This document shows, piece after piece, positions 1-8,833 of a stretch of 64,000 nucleotides of DNA. The stretch is taken from contig DAOOIV010000005.1 of assembly GCA_035384605.1 (NCBI GenBank), forward strand, positions 57,662 to 121,661. Reading direction: 5' to 3'. Origin of the DNA: Phycisphaerae bacterium (GTDB lineage: Bacteria > Planctomycetota > Phycisphaerae > UBA1845 > PWPN01). Under the pieces are notes generated by a model. It had not been told where the DNA came from. It worked only from the letters and a program-made list of their open reading frames with translations, and did no database searches. Made by a program: the position numbers and the translations under genes. Within the stretch, counting starts at the first letter, position 1, and each line of letters begins with the position of its first letter.

Positions 1-1
1 A

Positions 2-2947
2 GTCTTCGCCGAATGCGGCCGTCGCGTGCCGGTCATGGTCCAGGTCACCATGGAAACCACCGGCACCATGCTGGTCGGCTGTGACATCGGCGCCGCCCTG
101 ACGGTGCTCGATGCCTATCCGCAGATCGAAGTCATCGGCCTCAACTGCGCAACCGGCCCCGAACAGATGAGCGAACATATCCGCTATCTCAGCGAACACT
201 GCACGCGCCGGATCAGCGTCGTGCCCAACGCCGGCCTGCCCGAGTTGGTGGATGGGAAGCCGAGATACCCCCTGTCGCCCGAGGACCTCACCCGCCGGCT
301 GGTTGAATTCGTCGAGCAGGATGGGGTCAACATGGTCGGCGGCTGCTGCGGGACGACGCCCGAGCACATGGCTCAGGTGGTCAAGGCTATGAAAGGGCGC
401 AGGCCTGCGCCGCGGAGTCCCCGATTTGAGCCCAGCGTCTCCAGTCTCTACCAGAGCATCACCATTCGCCAAGACAACAGTTTTCTGATCATCGGCGAGC
501 GAACCAACGCCAACGGCTCGAAGAAGTTCCGTGAAATGCTGGCCGCCGAGGACTTCGACGGCATGGTAGAGATGGCCAAGGACCAGGTTCGGGCCGGCAG
601 TCATATGATCGATGTGTGCACCGCCTACGTCGGCCGCGACGAGATGGCGGATATGACCCGGTTGATTGCCCGCTTGGCCACCGAGGTGCCCGTGCCACTA
701 ATGATCGACTCGACCGAGGCTTCGGTCATCGAGGCGGCCCTGAGACTGGTTGGCGGCCGATGTATCGTCAATAGCGTCAACCTTGAAGACGGCGAGAAGC
801 GCTGCGCCGAGATTCTGCCCATTTGCCGGAAGTATGGGGCGGCGGTGGTCGCGTTGGCCATCGACGAGGAAGGCATGGCCAAGACGGCGGACCGCAAGGT
901 CGGGATTGCGCGCCGCCTGCACGATCTGGCGACCGGTAAGTACGGGCTGCGGTCCAGCGACCTCCTGTTCGATCCGCTGACCTTCACTATTTGTACCGGC
1001 AACGCCGAGGACCGCCGACTCGGCCTCGAAACGCTTGAAGCCCTTCGCCGCATCAAGCAGGAACTGCCCGATTGTCACACGGTTCTGGGCGTCAGCAATA
1101 TCAGCTTCGGCATCAAGCCGGCGGCTCGGCAGGTGCTGAACAGTGTTTTCCTGCACTATGCTCGTGAGCGGGGGCTCGACGCGGCCATCGTCCACGCCGG
1201 CGGCTTCCAGCCGCTCTACAAGATCGACCCGAAGCTTCGCGAGATCGCCCGCAGACTGATCTTCGACGATCGCCAGGAGGGGTATGACCCTCTGGCCGAT
1301 CTTCTGGCTCAGTTCGGCGACGATGCCGTCAGTCGGCCCGAAGCCGCCGCACGCCCGCCAGCCACCATCGAGGAGCGGCTTAAACAGCGGATCATCGACG
1401 GCGACCGCACCGGTCTGACGGATGATCTCGATGAGGCGATGAAAACCTACAAACCTCTGCAGATCATCAATGAGCTGCTACTACCGGGCATGAAGGCTGT
1501 CGGCGAGCTGTTCGGCGAGGGGCAGATGCAGCTTCCGTTCGTGCTTCAGTCGGCCGAGACGATGAAGACCGCCGTTGCTCATCTCGAGCCGTTCATGGAA
1601 CGTACCGATGCGACCGGCAGGGGCTCGATCGTGTTGGCGACGGTTAAAGGCGACGTCCACGACATCGGCAAGAATCTGGTGGACATTCTGCTGACCAACA
1701 ACGGCTTCAAGGTTCACAATCTGGGCATCAAGGTGCCGATCAAAGCGATGATCGACGCCTGGCAGGAGCACAAGGCCCAGGTCATCGGCATGTCCGGCCT
1801 GCTGGTCAAGAGCACTCTTGTGATGCGCGACAACCTGCTGGTGCTTAACGAACGCGGGCTGACGCCGACGGTGATTCTCGGCGGGGCGGCGCTGACCCGG
1901 TCCTACGTCGAAAGAGAGCTGCGTCCCCTTTATCGAGGCTCGTTGTTCTATGCCAAGGACGCGTTCGAGGGGTTGGGCCTGATGCGGCGAATCTGCGAGC
2001 AGGGGGTGCAATCGATTCCCGTACAGACGGCGGGAGGTTCCGATCCCGGCGAGTACGAAATGGGGTCGGGCTGTGCCCGCTCATCGACTCCGCGCCCGGC
2101 GGTCCTCCGAGACGATCGCATCGAGCGGAGCGGCATTGCGACCGATGTTTCCATCCCCACCCCGCCGTTCTGGGGGGCGCAGGTCATCGAGAACATCCCG
2201 CTGACCGAGGCCTTGTCGTTCATCAACGAATTCATGCTTTTCCAGAGCCAGTGGCAATTCAAGAAGCGCGGCCGTCCGCAGGAGGAATTCGACCGCTTTC
2301 TCGACGAAACCGTGCGGCCGATCTATCGCGACCTGGTGGCTCGCTGCAACGCCGAGAACATCCTTCAACCCAAGGTGATCTACGGCTACTGGCCCTGCCA
2401 GAGCGAGGGCAACTCGTTGATCATCTACGACCCGCAAGATCGAGATCGCGAGTTGGTCCGGTTCGATTTCCCGCGCCAGCAGAAGCCCCCCTGGTGGTGT
2501 CTCTCCGATTTCTGGCGGCCGAAGTCAACGGGGCAATACGACGTGATCGGCATGTCGGTCGTGACCATGGGCCCGCACGCCAGCGAGGTCGCTCGCGAAT
2601 GGTTCGAAGCGGGGCGATACACCGACTATCTCTACTTGCACGGCCTGAGCGTCGAAGGGGCCGAATCACTGGCCGAATGGACCCACAAGCGAGTCCGGGT
2701 TGAACTGGGCATCGCCGGTCGGGATGCCCCTGAGTTGCGCAAGCTCCTTCAACAAGGCTACCAGGGGAGTCGCTACAGCTTCGGATACCCCGCGTGCCCG
2801 AACCTCGAGGACCAAGTCAAACTCTGGCGGATTCTCCACCCGGAGCGCATCGGCGTCCGGCTGACCGAACAATTGCAGATGGTTCCTGAACAGTCCGTTT
2901 CGGCGATCATCGCCCATCACCCCGAGGCGCGATACTTCAAGGCATGA
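2..2947 (+). CDS. metH: Cobalamin-dependent methionine synthase, 5' end cut by window edge
   Basis: Transfers the methyl group of methyl-tetrahydrofolate through cobalamin to homocysteine, giving methionine in the cytoplasm. The frame is open from base 2, so the gene begins outside the window. Visible domains in order: the end of the homocysteine-binding barrel with zinc ligands in GLNCAT (about residue 48) and GGCCGT (about 113); the pterin-binding barrel starting at IIGERTN (about 160); the cobalamin cap with LLLPGMKAVGELFG; the cobalamin domain with the DVHDIG lower-ligand motif (about 551); and the S-adenosylmethionine reactivation domain with the RYSFGYPACPN signature near the C-terminus. 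Compared with the E. coli enzyme of about 1227 residues, roughly 200 N-terminal residues are missing. All four modules sit in one chain, as in the E. coli type. I saw no disruption. Confidence 0.97.
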   Translation, partial: VFAECGRRVPVMVQVTMETTGTMLVGCDIGAALTVLDAYPQIEVIGLNCATGPEQMSEHIRYLSEHCTRRISVVPNAGLPELVDGKPRYPLSPEDLTRRLVEFVEQDGVNMVGGCCGTTPEHMAQVVKAMKGRRPAPRSPRFEPSVSSLYQSITIRQDNSFLIIGERTNANGSKKFREMLAAEDFDGMVEMAKDQVRAGSHMIDVCTAYVGRDEMADMTRLIARLATEVPVPLMIDSTEASVIEAALRLVGGRCIVNSVNLEDGEKRCAEILPICRKYGAAVVALAIDEEGMAKTADRKVGIARRLHDLATGKYGLRSSDLLFDPLTFTICTGNAEDRRLGLETLEALRRIKQELPDCHTVLGVSNISFGIKPAARQVLNSVFLHYARERGLDAAIVHAGGFQPLYKIDPKLREIARRLIFDDRQEGYDPLADLLAQFGDDAVSRPEAAARPPATIEERLKQRIIDGDRTGLTDDLDEAMKTYKPLQIINELLLPGMKAVGELFGEGQMQLPFVLQSAETMKTAVAHLEPFMERTDATGRGSIVLATVKGDVHDIGKNLVDILLTNNGFKVHNLGIKVPIKAMIDAWQEHKAQVIGMSGLLVKSTLVMRDNLLVLNERGLTPTVILGGAALTRSYVERELRPLYRGSLFYAKDAFEGLGLMRRICEQGVQSIPVQTAGGSDPGEYEMGSGCARSSTPRPAVLRDDRIERSGIATDVSIPTPPFWGAQVIENIPLTEALSFINEFMLFQSQWQFKKRGRPQEEFDRFLDETVRPIYRDLVARCNAENILQPKVIYGYWPCQSEGNSLIIYDPQDRDRELVRFDFPRQQKPPWWCLSDFWRPKSTGQYDVIGMSVVTMGPHASEVAREWFEAGRYTDYLYLHGLSVEGAESLAEWTHKRVRVELGIAGRDAPELRKLLQQGYQGSRYSFGYPACPNLEDQVKLWRILHPERIGVRLTEQLQMVPEQSVSAIIAHHPEARYFKA

Positions 2948-3069
2948 GTTGAGGGTTCAGAAAAGGATGAAGAATGAGGGATAGGGATGAAACGAAACAA
3001 GAGACCGTCATGTGGGGGTTGTCTGCCCCGCTTTCATCCTTCGTCTTGCCCAGGCCCAGGACTGCGCAA

Positions 3070-3110
3070 TCTGAGATGTGAGATTTGAGATTTCAAATCG
3101 GACTCTCCGG
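3070..3110. repeat. Degenerate GAGATTT-type simple repeat downstream of metH
   Basis: The 215-base gap between the convergent metH and recJ genes contains a run of near-repeats of gagatgtgagatttgagat followed by tttcaaatcg. A longer stretch of the same style lies at 36839-36925 between two phage genes. It resembles the low-complexity scatter repeats of planctomycete genomes. No function is visible. A weak GC hairpin with a short T run lies near 3010-3040 and could end metH transcription. Confidence 0.4.
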
Positions 3111-3162
3111 TCTGCGACTCAAGATCAGCAGCGTGCTCACGCGGAGACCTGCCTTCGCCGCG

Positions 3163-4887
3163 TCATTCCGGAAATGCCATGTCAATGACTTGCAGCTTGA
3201 CCGACGTTCGCCCGTTGTACGTGTCGAGAATAGGTTCGAAGGCCACCCTGCAACGACGGTGGTCGAGCAAAGGCCGGAGCGCATCCTTCTGGTTGAACGC
3301 AATGGCCTTGCGCGTGATCCGACCATCCGTCAGTGCGAACTGCAAGTGCTGACCGTTCTTGCCCACCAGCCGCGGCTCGCCCGCGAGTTGCAGGATGCCC
3401 GATGCGAACTTCGGTTTGGGGTTGCCCACGCCAAAAGGCTGGAGCCTCTGCAACTCGTGGACCAGAGCATCCGGCAGGTCGTTCAGCCCGATCTCGGCAT
3501 CCAGCCTCAGCGAGGGTTCGAGATCCTTGCACGTCAATGTCCGGTTGGCCAGCTCAACAAATCTTTCGGTGAATGATTCGATGTTTTCATGCCGAATGCG
3601 CAGGCCGGCGGCCATGGCGTGTCCGCCGAACGCCTCCAGGTGATCCGAGCACTCGGCCAACGCCTGGTGCATCTTGAAGTTTCGGATGCTGCGGGCCGAG
3701 CCCTGTCCCTGACCGTTTTCCAGCGAGATCAACACCGTCGGGCGGCAATATCGATCCACGATGCGCGAGGCGACGATGCCGATCACGCCCGCGTGCCACT
3801 TTTCGCAGGCCAGGACGATCGCCCGGCGGGCGTCTCCGGCCAGGTTGCCGGCGTCAATCATCCCGCACGCTTCCTTGAGGATCTGTCGTTCGACTGCCTG
3901 CCGCCCGCGGTTCTGGCTTTCCAGGTAGGCGGCAATCTCTCGGGCACGCGGGGCGTCAGCCAGGGTCAGCAGCTCGACGGCCATTCGAGCGTGGCCCATG
4001 CGCCCCGCGGCATTGAGTCGCGGTGCCAGCCAGAAGCCCACGTGTTCGCTGTCGATCTTCTGGTCCGAGAGCCGGGCTGATTCAATCAGGGCCCGCAGGC
4101 CGATGAGCCGCGTATCGTTCACACCCAGCAGACCGAATCGGGCCAGAATGCGGTTCTCGCCGCTCAGCGGCACGACGTCGGCGATAGTTCCCAGCGCCGC
4201 AAGACTGGTCGCGTCGATGAGAAACTTGCGGAACTCGGGCTTAACCCGCTCCGATTGGGAAAGCATGCGTGCCACCGCCCAGGCCAGCTTGAACGCCACT
4301 CCGGCCCCGCAGATGTCCGGGTTCGCGTAAGCCCCGGCGGCGGTTGGGTGGACGATGGCGTCGGCCTCGGGCAGCGTCGCGCCGGGCGAATGATGGTCGG
4401 TAATGATCAGCGTCAGGCCGATCTCACGGGCAATCTCTGCTTCTTTCACCGCAGTGATACCACAGTCCACGGTGATCACCGTATCGGCCCCGTCTTGTCG
4501 GATCTGTCGCAGCGCCTCGGCGTTGACCCCATATCCTTCCTCCAGCCGATTGGGCACGTAGAAACAGACCCGAGCCCCGGCCAGCGTCAGCAGGTGCCAG
4601 AGAATGGCCGTTGCCGTGATGCCGTCGACGTCATAGTCGCCGTAAATGACGATGGGTCGCCGCTCGCGAATCTTGCGGGCGATGATAGTGGCAGCTTCGA
4701 CTGCCCCGGGAAGAGTCTCCGGCGCCAGCAGGCACTTCAATTCCGGGTTGAGAAAAAGTCGTGCCGCATCGGGATCGGCCACGCCGCGGTTGTGCAGCAC
4801 CTGGGCCAGCAGGGGATGAATGCCCAGTCGCCTCGCAGCCGCGGCACACTCTGGCCATGCCGGGATGATTGTCCAGTTTTTTGGCAT
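3163..4887 (-). CDS. recJ: Single-stranded-DNA-specific exonuclease RecJ
   Basis: A 5'-3' single-strand exonuclease acting in recombinational and mismatch repair. It has the DHH phosphoesterase motifs in order: YGDYDVDGITA (about residue 82), VDCGITA, and the family-defining TDHHSPG (about 164) that binds the metal pair. The DHHA1 motif GGHAMAAGL (about 421) and the C-terminal OB-like domain follow. At 574 residues it is of ordinary length. I chose the ATG at 4887, which has GGAGGA nine bases upstream; a GTG at 4905 in the same frame would add six residues but sits on the ribosome-binding site. A good promoter lies at 4938-4966. It is convergent with metH and divergent from glgP. Confidence 0.95.
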   Translation of the reverse strand: MPKNWTIIPAWPECAAAARRLGIHPLLAQVLHNRGVADPDAARLFLNPELKCLLAPETLPGAVEAATIIARKIRERRPIVIYGDYDVDGITATAILWHLLTLAGARVCFYVPNRLEEGYGVNAEALRQIRQDGADTVITVDCGITAVKEAEIAREIGLTLIITDHHSPGATLPEADAIVHPTAAGAYANPDICGAGVAFKLAWAVARMLSQSERVKPEFRKFLIDATSLAALGTIADVVPLSGENRILARFGLLGVNDTRLIGLRALIESARLSDQKIDSEHVGFWLAPRLNAAGRMGHARMAVELLTLADAPRAREIAAYLESQNRGRQAVERQILKEACGMIDAGNLAGDARRAIVLACEKWHAGVIGIVASRIVDRYCRPTVLISLENGQGQGSARSIRNFKMHQALAECSDHLEAFGGHAMAAGLRIRHENIESFTERFVELANRTLTCKDLEPSLRLDAEIGLNDLPDALVHELQRLQPFGVGNPKPKFASGILQLAGEPRLVGKNGQHLQFALTDGRITRKAIAFNQKDALRPLLDHRRCRVAFEPILDTYNGRTSVKLQVIDMAFPE

Positions 4888-4937
4888 CCCTGCCAGTTCC
4901 TCCACTCACTGATCCGCGCCGGTTCAGTCAGCCGCTC

Positions 4938-4966
4938 AATATACGCCGCGGGCATAGCCGTTACAA
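4938..4966 (-). promoter_or_regulatory. Sigma-70-like promoter for recJ
   Basis: On the minus strand TTGTAA, a 17-base spacer and TATATT lie in order, about 50 bases before the recJ ATG. Sequence match only. Confidence 0.55.
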
Positions 4967-5183
4967 TTGTCTTGTCGGGCAATACGGATGCGTTTCGGTC
5001 GTTTTCTGTCCTGGCGATGATCCGTCACGCCGGAGCGCGCGGTTTCCGGCATCTTTCCAGGGATGACGACATCATGTAGACTTAGGTTTCAGACAACTCA
5101 GTCAAGCCTACCCTGGCGGCAGCCTCAGGAGCCGAGGCAGGCCTCTGTCTTGAGAACCCGGAACGTCGGATCAGGAGCTCATT

Positions 5184-7751
5184 ATGGGGCAGCAGGTGTC
5201 CACGCGGAAACTCCAAATCAAAGTCGCAGCGGCCATTCAACAGGGTCAAGAGCGAATCGCCGGTCGTAGCAAGCTGATCGACCGGGCCTTGCAGCACCTC
5301 AGACTGAGCCAAGGCAAGCACTGGGAAGGGGCGACACCCCACGACAAGTACGTCAGTCTCGCGCTGGCGGTCCGGGACTTGGCCGTCGAGCGGATGATCC
5401 AGACGCAGGCCGCATACGCCAAGCAGGACGTGAAACGAGTGTACTACCTGTCGCTCGAGTTCCTGCTCGGTCGGCTCCTGCGCAACAATCTGGTCAATCT
5501 GGGCCTGTATGGTGAGTGCTGCAGCGTCGTTTCCGAAGACAGCGATTTCGATCACATCTTCGACGTTGAGCCGGACGCCGGCCTGGGCAACGGTGGTCTG
5601 GGGCGCCTGGCCGCCTGCTACATGGATTCGGCCGCGTCTCAGGGTTATCCGGTGTATGGCTACAGCATTCGCTACGAACACGGGATGTTCCACCAGGAGA
5701 TCGAGAACGGCTGGCAAGTTGAAAGACCGGAGTACTGGTTGCGCTTCGGCACGCCGTGGGAACTGATGCGGCCCGAGTTCGCGACCATCGTGCGACTCCG
5801 GGGGCACGTCGAGCACCGCACGGATTCGCAGGGGCGATATCGGCCGGCGTGGGTGGGATACCACACCGTCGTCGGCATACCGTACGACATTCCCATGGTC
5901 GGCTATGGCGGGCGAGCCGTGAACATCCTGCGACTGTGGGCCTCAAGCGCGTCCGAAATGCTCAACCTCGAAGCCTTCAATCAAGGCGGGTATCTCGAGG
6001 CGGTTCGCGAAAAAGTCATGAACGAAACGATCTCGAAGGTACTCTACCCGGCCGACCAGACACAGAGAGGCCGGCACCTGCGACTGGTCCAGCAGTACTT
6101 CTTCGTGGCCTGTACGCTGGCCGACATTCTGCGGCGATACGACCGCGACCACGATACCATCGATGATCTACCCAACAAGGTGGCGATCCACCTGAATGAT
6201 ACTCACCCGTCGATCGCGATTGCGGAGATGATGCGCATTCTGGTCGATGATCGGGGCCTCGATTGGGACCGGGCGTGGGAGATGACCCAGGCCATCTTCG
6301 CCTATACCAACCATACGCTCCTACCCGAGGCCCTCGAAACCTGGCCGGTGTGGATGTTCGAACAGTGGCTGCCCCGCCACCTCCAGATCATCTACGAGAT
6401 CAACAAACGGTTTCTGGAGCAGGTTGATCGGCGCTGGCCGGGTGACGACGGCCGCAAGCGACGCATGTCGCTGATCCAGGAGGATAACCCGCGTTCCATC
6501 CGCATGGCACATTTGGCTATCGTCGGCAGCCATACCGTCAATGGCGTGGCCGAGCTGCACAGCCGTCTTATCCGCCAGACGCTCGTGCCGGATTTCGCCG
6601 AGCTGTGGCCTGACCGTTTCACGAACGTGACCAATGGAATCACCCCGCGCCGGTGGCTGAAAGCGGCCAATCCCGGTCTCGCCGCGGCCATCACCCGGCG
6701 TCTGGGCGAGGACTGGGTCTGTGATCTCAATCAGCTCAAGGGACTCACACGGTATGCCGACGATCCCGAATTCCAGGACGAGTTCCGGCAAGTCAAACAG
6801 GCAAACAAACGCAGGCTCTGCGAGCACGTCTTGCGGACGGCGGGCGTGAACTTGCTGGTCGATTCGCTCTTCGACGTCCAGTCCAAACGGTTGCACGAGT
6901 ACAAGCGTCAACTGCTCAACATCCTGCACGTGGTCATGCTTTATCACGAGATGCTGTCCAGACCGCAAGCGCGGGTTCCTCGGGCTTTCATCTTCGCGGC
7001 CAAGGCGGCGCCTTCTTACCACCGTGCCAAACTGATCATTAAGCTGATCCACGACGTGGCCCGGACGATCAACGCAGACAAGCGGCTCGACGGCCGGCTT
7101 CGCGTGGTCTTCGTGCCCGATTACTGTGTGTCCGTGGCGGAGATCATGGTTCCGGCAGCCGACCTGTCCGAGCAGATCTCGACGGCGGGTATGGAGGCCT
7201 CGGGCACGGGTAACATGAAGTTCGCCCTCAACGGCGCACTGACCATCGGTACGCTGGATGGAGCCAACATTGAGATTCGCGAGGCCGTCGGGGCCGAGAA
7301 CTTCTTCCTCTTCGGGCTGACGGCCGAAGAGGTGGCCGAGCTTCGACCCCGGTATAACCCTTGGGAGGTCTACCACTCCAACCCCGCGGTCCGACAGGCC
7401 CTGGACGGCGTCGCCGACGGCGAGTTCAATCCTGAACAGCCGCATCTTTTCAAGCAGGTCCGCGATTGGCTCACGTCCGAAGGCGATCGCTACATGTTGC
7501 TCGCCGACATCGAGTCCTATGCGGAAGCCCAGCGGCGGGTGGATGCCCTCTGGCGGGATCCGGCAGCATGGACCCGCAAGGCCATTCTTAACGTAGCGAA
7601 CATGGGCAAGTTCTCCAGCGACCGCTCGGTCAATGAGTACGCACAGCGGATCTGGAACACCAGCCCGGTTCGTATCGACCGGATTCCCATTGACGCGCAA
7701 ACAAGCGGCGTTGCCGCGGAATCCGGGTGCTCTCCGTTCTCTCACGCGTGA
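5184..7751 (+). CDS. glgP: Glycogen/starch phosphorylase (GT35)
   Basis: Releases glucose-1-phosphate from alpha-1,4-glucans with pyridoxal phosphate as cofactor. The 855 residues match the full length of the family. The cofactor-lysine region reads EASGTGNMKFALNGALT (about residue 670), with lysine in GNMKF, and the glucan and phosphate-binding stretches GLGNGGLGRLAACYMDS and NGITPRRWL are present. The ATG at 5184 has an AGGAG sequence about seven bases upstream. The last ten bases overlap the end of the convergent GTPase gene. It stands alone, without other glycogen genes nearby, so it is probably a housekeeping carbon-storage enzyme with its own promoter in the 296-base gap before it; I found no clear hexamer pair there. 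Confidence 0.96.
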   Translation: MGQQVSTRKLQIKVAAAIQQGQERIAGRSKLIDRALQHLRLSQGKHWEGATPHDKYVSLALAVRDLAVERMIQTQAAYAKQDVKRVYYLSLEFLLGRLLRNNLVNLGLYGECCSVVSEDSDFDHIFDVEPDAGLGNGGLGRLAACYMDSAASQGYPVYGYSIRYEHGMFHQEIENGWQVERPEYWLRFGTPWELMRPEFATIVRLRGHVEHRTDSQGRYRPAWVGYHTVVGIPYDIPMVGYGGRAVNILRLWASSASEMLNLEAFNQGGYLEAVREKVMNETISKVLYPADQTQRGRHLRLVQQYFFVACTLADILRRYDRDHDTIDDLPNKVAIHLNDTHPSIAIAEMMRILVDDRGLDWDRAWEMTQAIFAYTNHTLLPEALETWPVWMFEQWLPRHLQIIYEINKRFLEQVDRRWPGDDGRKRRMSLIQEDNPRSIRMAHLAIVGSHTVNGVAELHSRLIRQTLVPDFAELWPDRFTNVTNGITPRRWLKAANPGLAAAITRRLGEDWVCDLNQLKGLTRYADDPEFQDEFRQVKQANKRRLCEHVLRTAGVNLLVDSLFDVQSKRLHEYKRQLLNILHVVMLYHEMLSRPQARVPRAFIFAAKAAPSYHRAKLIIKLIHDVARTINADKRLDGRLRVVFVPDYCVSVAEIMVPAADLSEQISTAGMEASGTGNMKFALNGALTIGTLDGANIEIREAVGAENFFLFGLTAEEVAELRPRYNPWEVYHSNPAVRQALDGVADGEFNPEQPHLFKQVRDWLTSEGDRYMLLADIESYAEAQRRVDALWRDPAAWTRKAILNVANMGKFSSDRSVNEYAQRIWNTSPVRIDRIPIDAQTSGVAAESGCSPFSHA

Positions 7752-8728
7752 ATTTCGACAATATCCCGGTCGTGGAGGGTGTATCGCCCGTGGACCTGCT
7801 GGCCGTCGTAGGTATGCTCGCCCCAGACGCGGGCATATTTCAGGTTGGCGGCCAGATCCTTGTGAATGTGCCTGGCGAGCTCTTCCACGGTGCTGCCGGC
7901 CGGCAGAATGAAAGGCCTGTCGCGGTCCACGGGTCGACCGGGCTCCTTGGAGTAGATCCGAATGACGTCCAGCAGACCGAAGAGCTTCCGCATCAGGACA
8001 TCAAGGTTTTCGCCCGTGCGGCCTGAAACCATCATCATCTCCGGCTCGGCCGGACGGAGTTCCTTGAGCATCTGAAACGTATCGACCGCCCCGGGCATGT
8101 CCATCTTGTTGCACAGGATGATACCGTGCGGACCGACGCGCATCTCCTCCTCGCCATCGGCCTCCGACCGGCCGAACTCGATTTCCTTAGCGGCCAGCGC
8201 GGCCAGCAGGCCGTCGATATCTTCCAGAACGCTTTCGGCCGTCAGATCAACCACCATCAGCGCCGCATCAGCGTTGCGAATGGCATTGACGAGGCCGCCC
8301 GGAAGGTGATCGGGCGTCACCGGCGGCATGTCCACCAGTTCGATCGGCACATCTTCAAAGTGGGCCATACCCGGGACCGGGATCGGCGTGCCGTAAGGAA
8401 AGTCGGTAATCTTAACCGGCGCCTTCGTCAGGGTCCCAACAATCGAGGATTTGCCGCTGTTGGGAGGACCGATGAGAATCGCCTGGCCGGCACCCTGCCG
8501 CTCGATGTGGTAAGGATCGACCCCCGTGCTTTTTCTGGCTCTCTGCAGCTCACCCTGACGCAGCTCGCTGATGCGACGTTTGAGATCTGCCTGCTTCTTT
8601 TCGCTGGCCTTGTGCTTGGGGATGGTGCGGAGCATCTCCTCCAGGGCGGCCAGCTTCTCGGCCGGCGTCCGCGCCTGGCGGTACTTGCGATCCGCCTCGA
8701 AGTAGTCCGGCGTCAAGTTCAGAGCCAT
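7742..8728 (-). CDS. DRG/Obg-like GTPase with C-terminal TGS domain
   Basis: A cytoplasmic TRAFAC-class GTPase of the Obg/DRG branch, a group linked to ribosome or translation functions. After a basic coiled N-terminal stretch of about 75 residues, the G1 loop GPPNSGKSS lies near residue 87, the switch and G3 region at VDMPPVTP (the usual DxxG is altered, with prolines), and G4 at NKMD (about 207). The C-terminal TGS domain ends in DRDIVEIHA. I chose the ATG at 8728 (328 aa), whose product begins MALNLTPDYFEAD. TATAAT lies only seven bases upstream, which suggests a leaderless transcript. Earlier in-frame starts at 8737 and 8749 overlap that hexamer. The exact subfamily is uncertain. Confidence 0.85.
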   Translation of the reverse strand: MALNLTPDYFEADRKYRQARTPAEKLAALEEMLRTIPKHKASEKKQADLKRRISELRQGELQRARKSTGVDPYHIERQGAGQAILIGPPNSGKSSIVGTLTKAPVKITDFPYGTPIPVPGMAHFEDVPIELVDMPPVTPDHLPGGLVNAIRNADAALMVVDLTAESVLEDIDGLLAALAAKEIEFGRSEADGEEEMRVGPHGIILCNKMDMPGAVDTFQMLKELRPAEPEMMMVSGRTGENLDVLMRKLFGLLDVIRIYSKEPGRPVDRDRPFILPAGSTVEELARHIHKDLAANLKYARVWGEHTYDGQQVHGRYTLHDRDIVEIHA

Positions 8729-8735
8729 GGGCGGC

Positions 8736-8741
8736 ATTATA
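8736..8741 (-). promoter_or_regulatory. TATAAT -10 element immediately before the GTPase start
   Basis: A perfect TATAAT on the minus strand ends eight bases before the A of the chosen ATG at 8728. If used, transcription would begin at or next to the start codon. No convincing -35 hexamer was seen; upstream is a cagttttcagtagtcagt-type repeat (8754-8778). Confidence 0.4.
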
Positions 8742-8833
8742 ATGGGCAAGTGGCCAGTTTTCAGTAGTCAGTTGTCAGTGGACGGGGGTTGAACCGACCA
8801 CTGCGACCTGACCAGGGAGAACTCCAATCGCCC

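Noticed and set aside
6321..7745. 474-codon minus-strand frame opposite glgP
   Set aside because: Antisense to the conserved PLP region of phosphorylase, no motif of its own.
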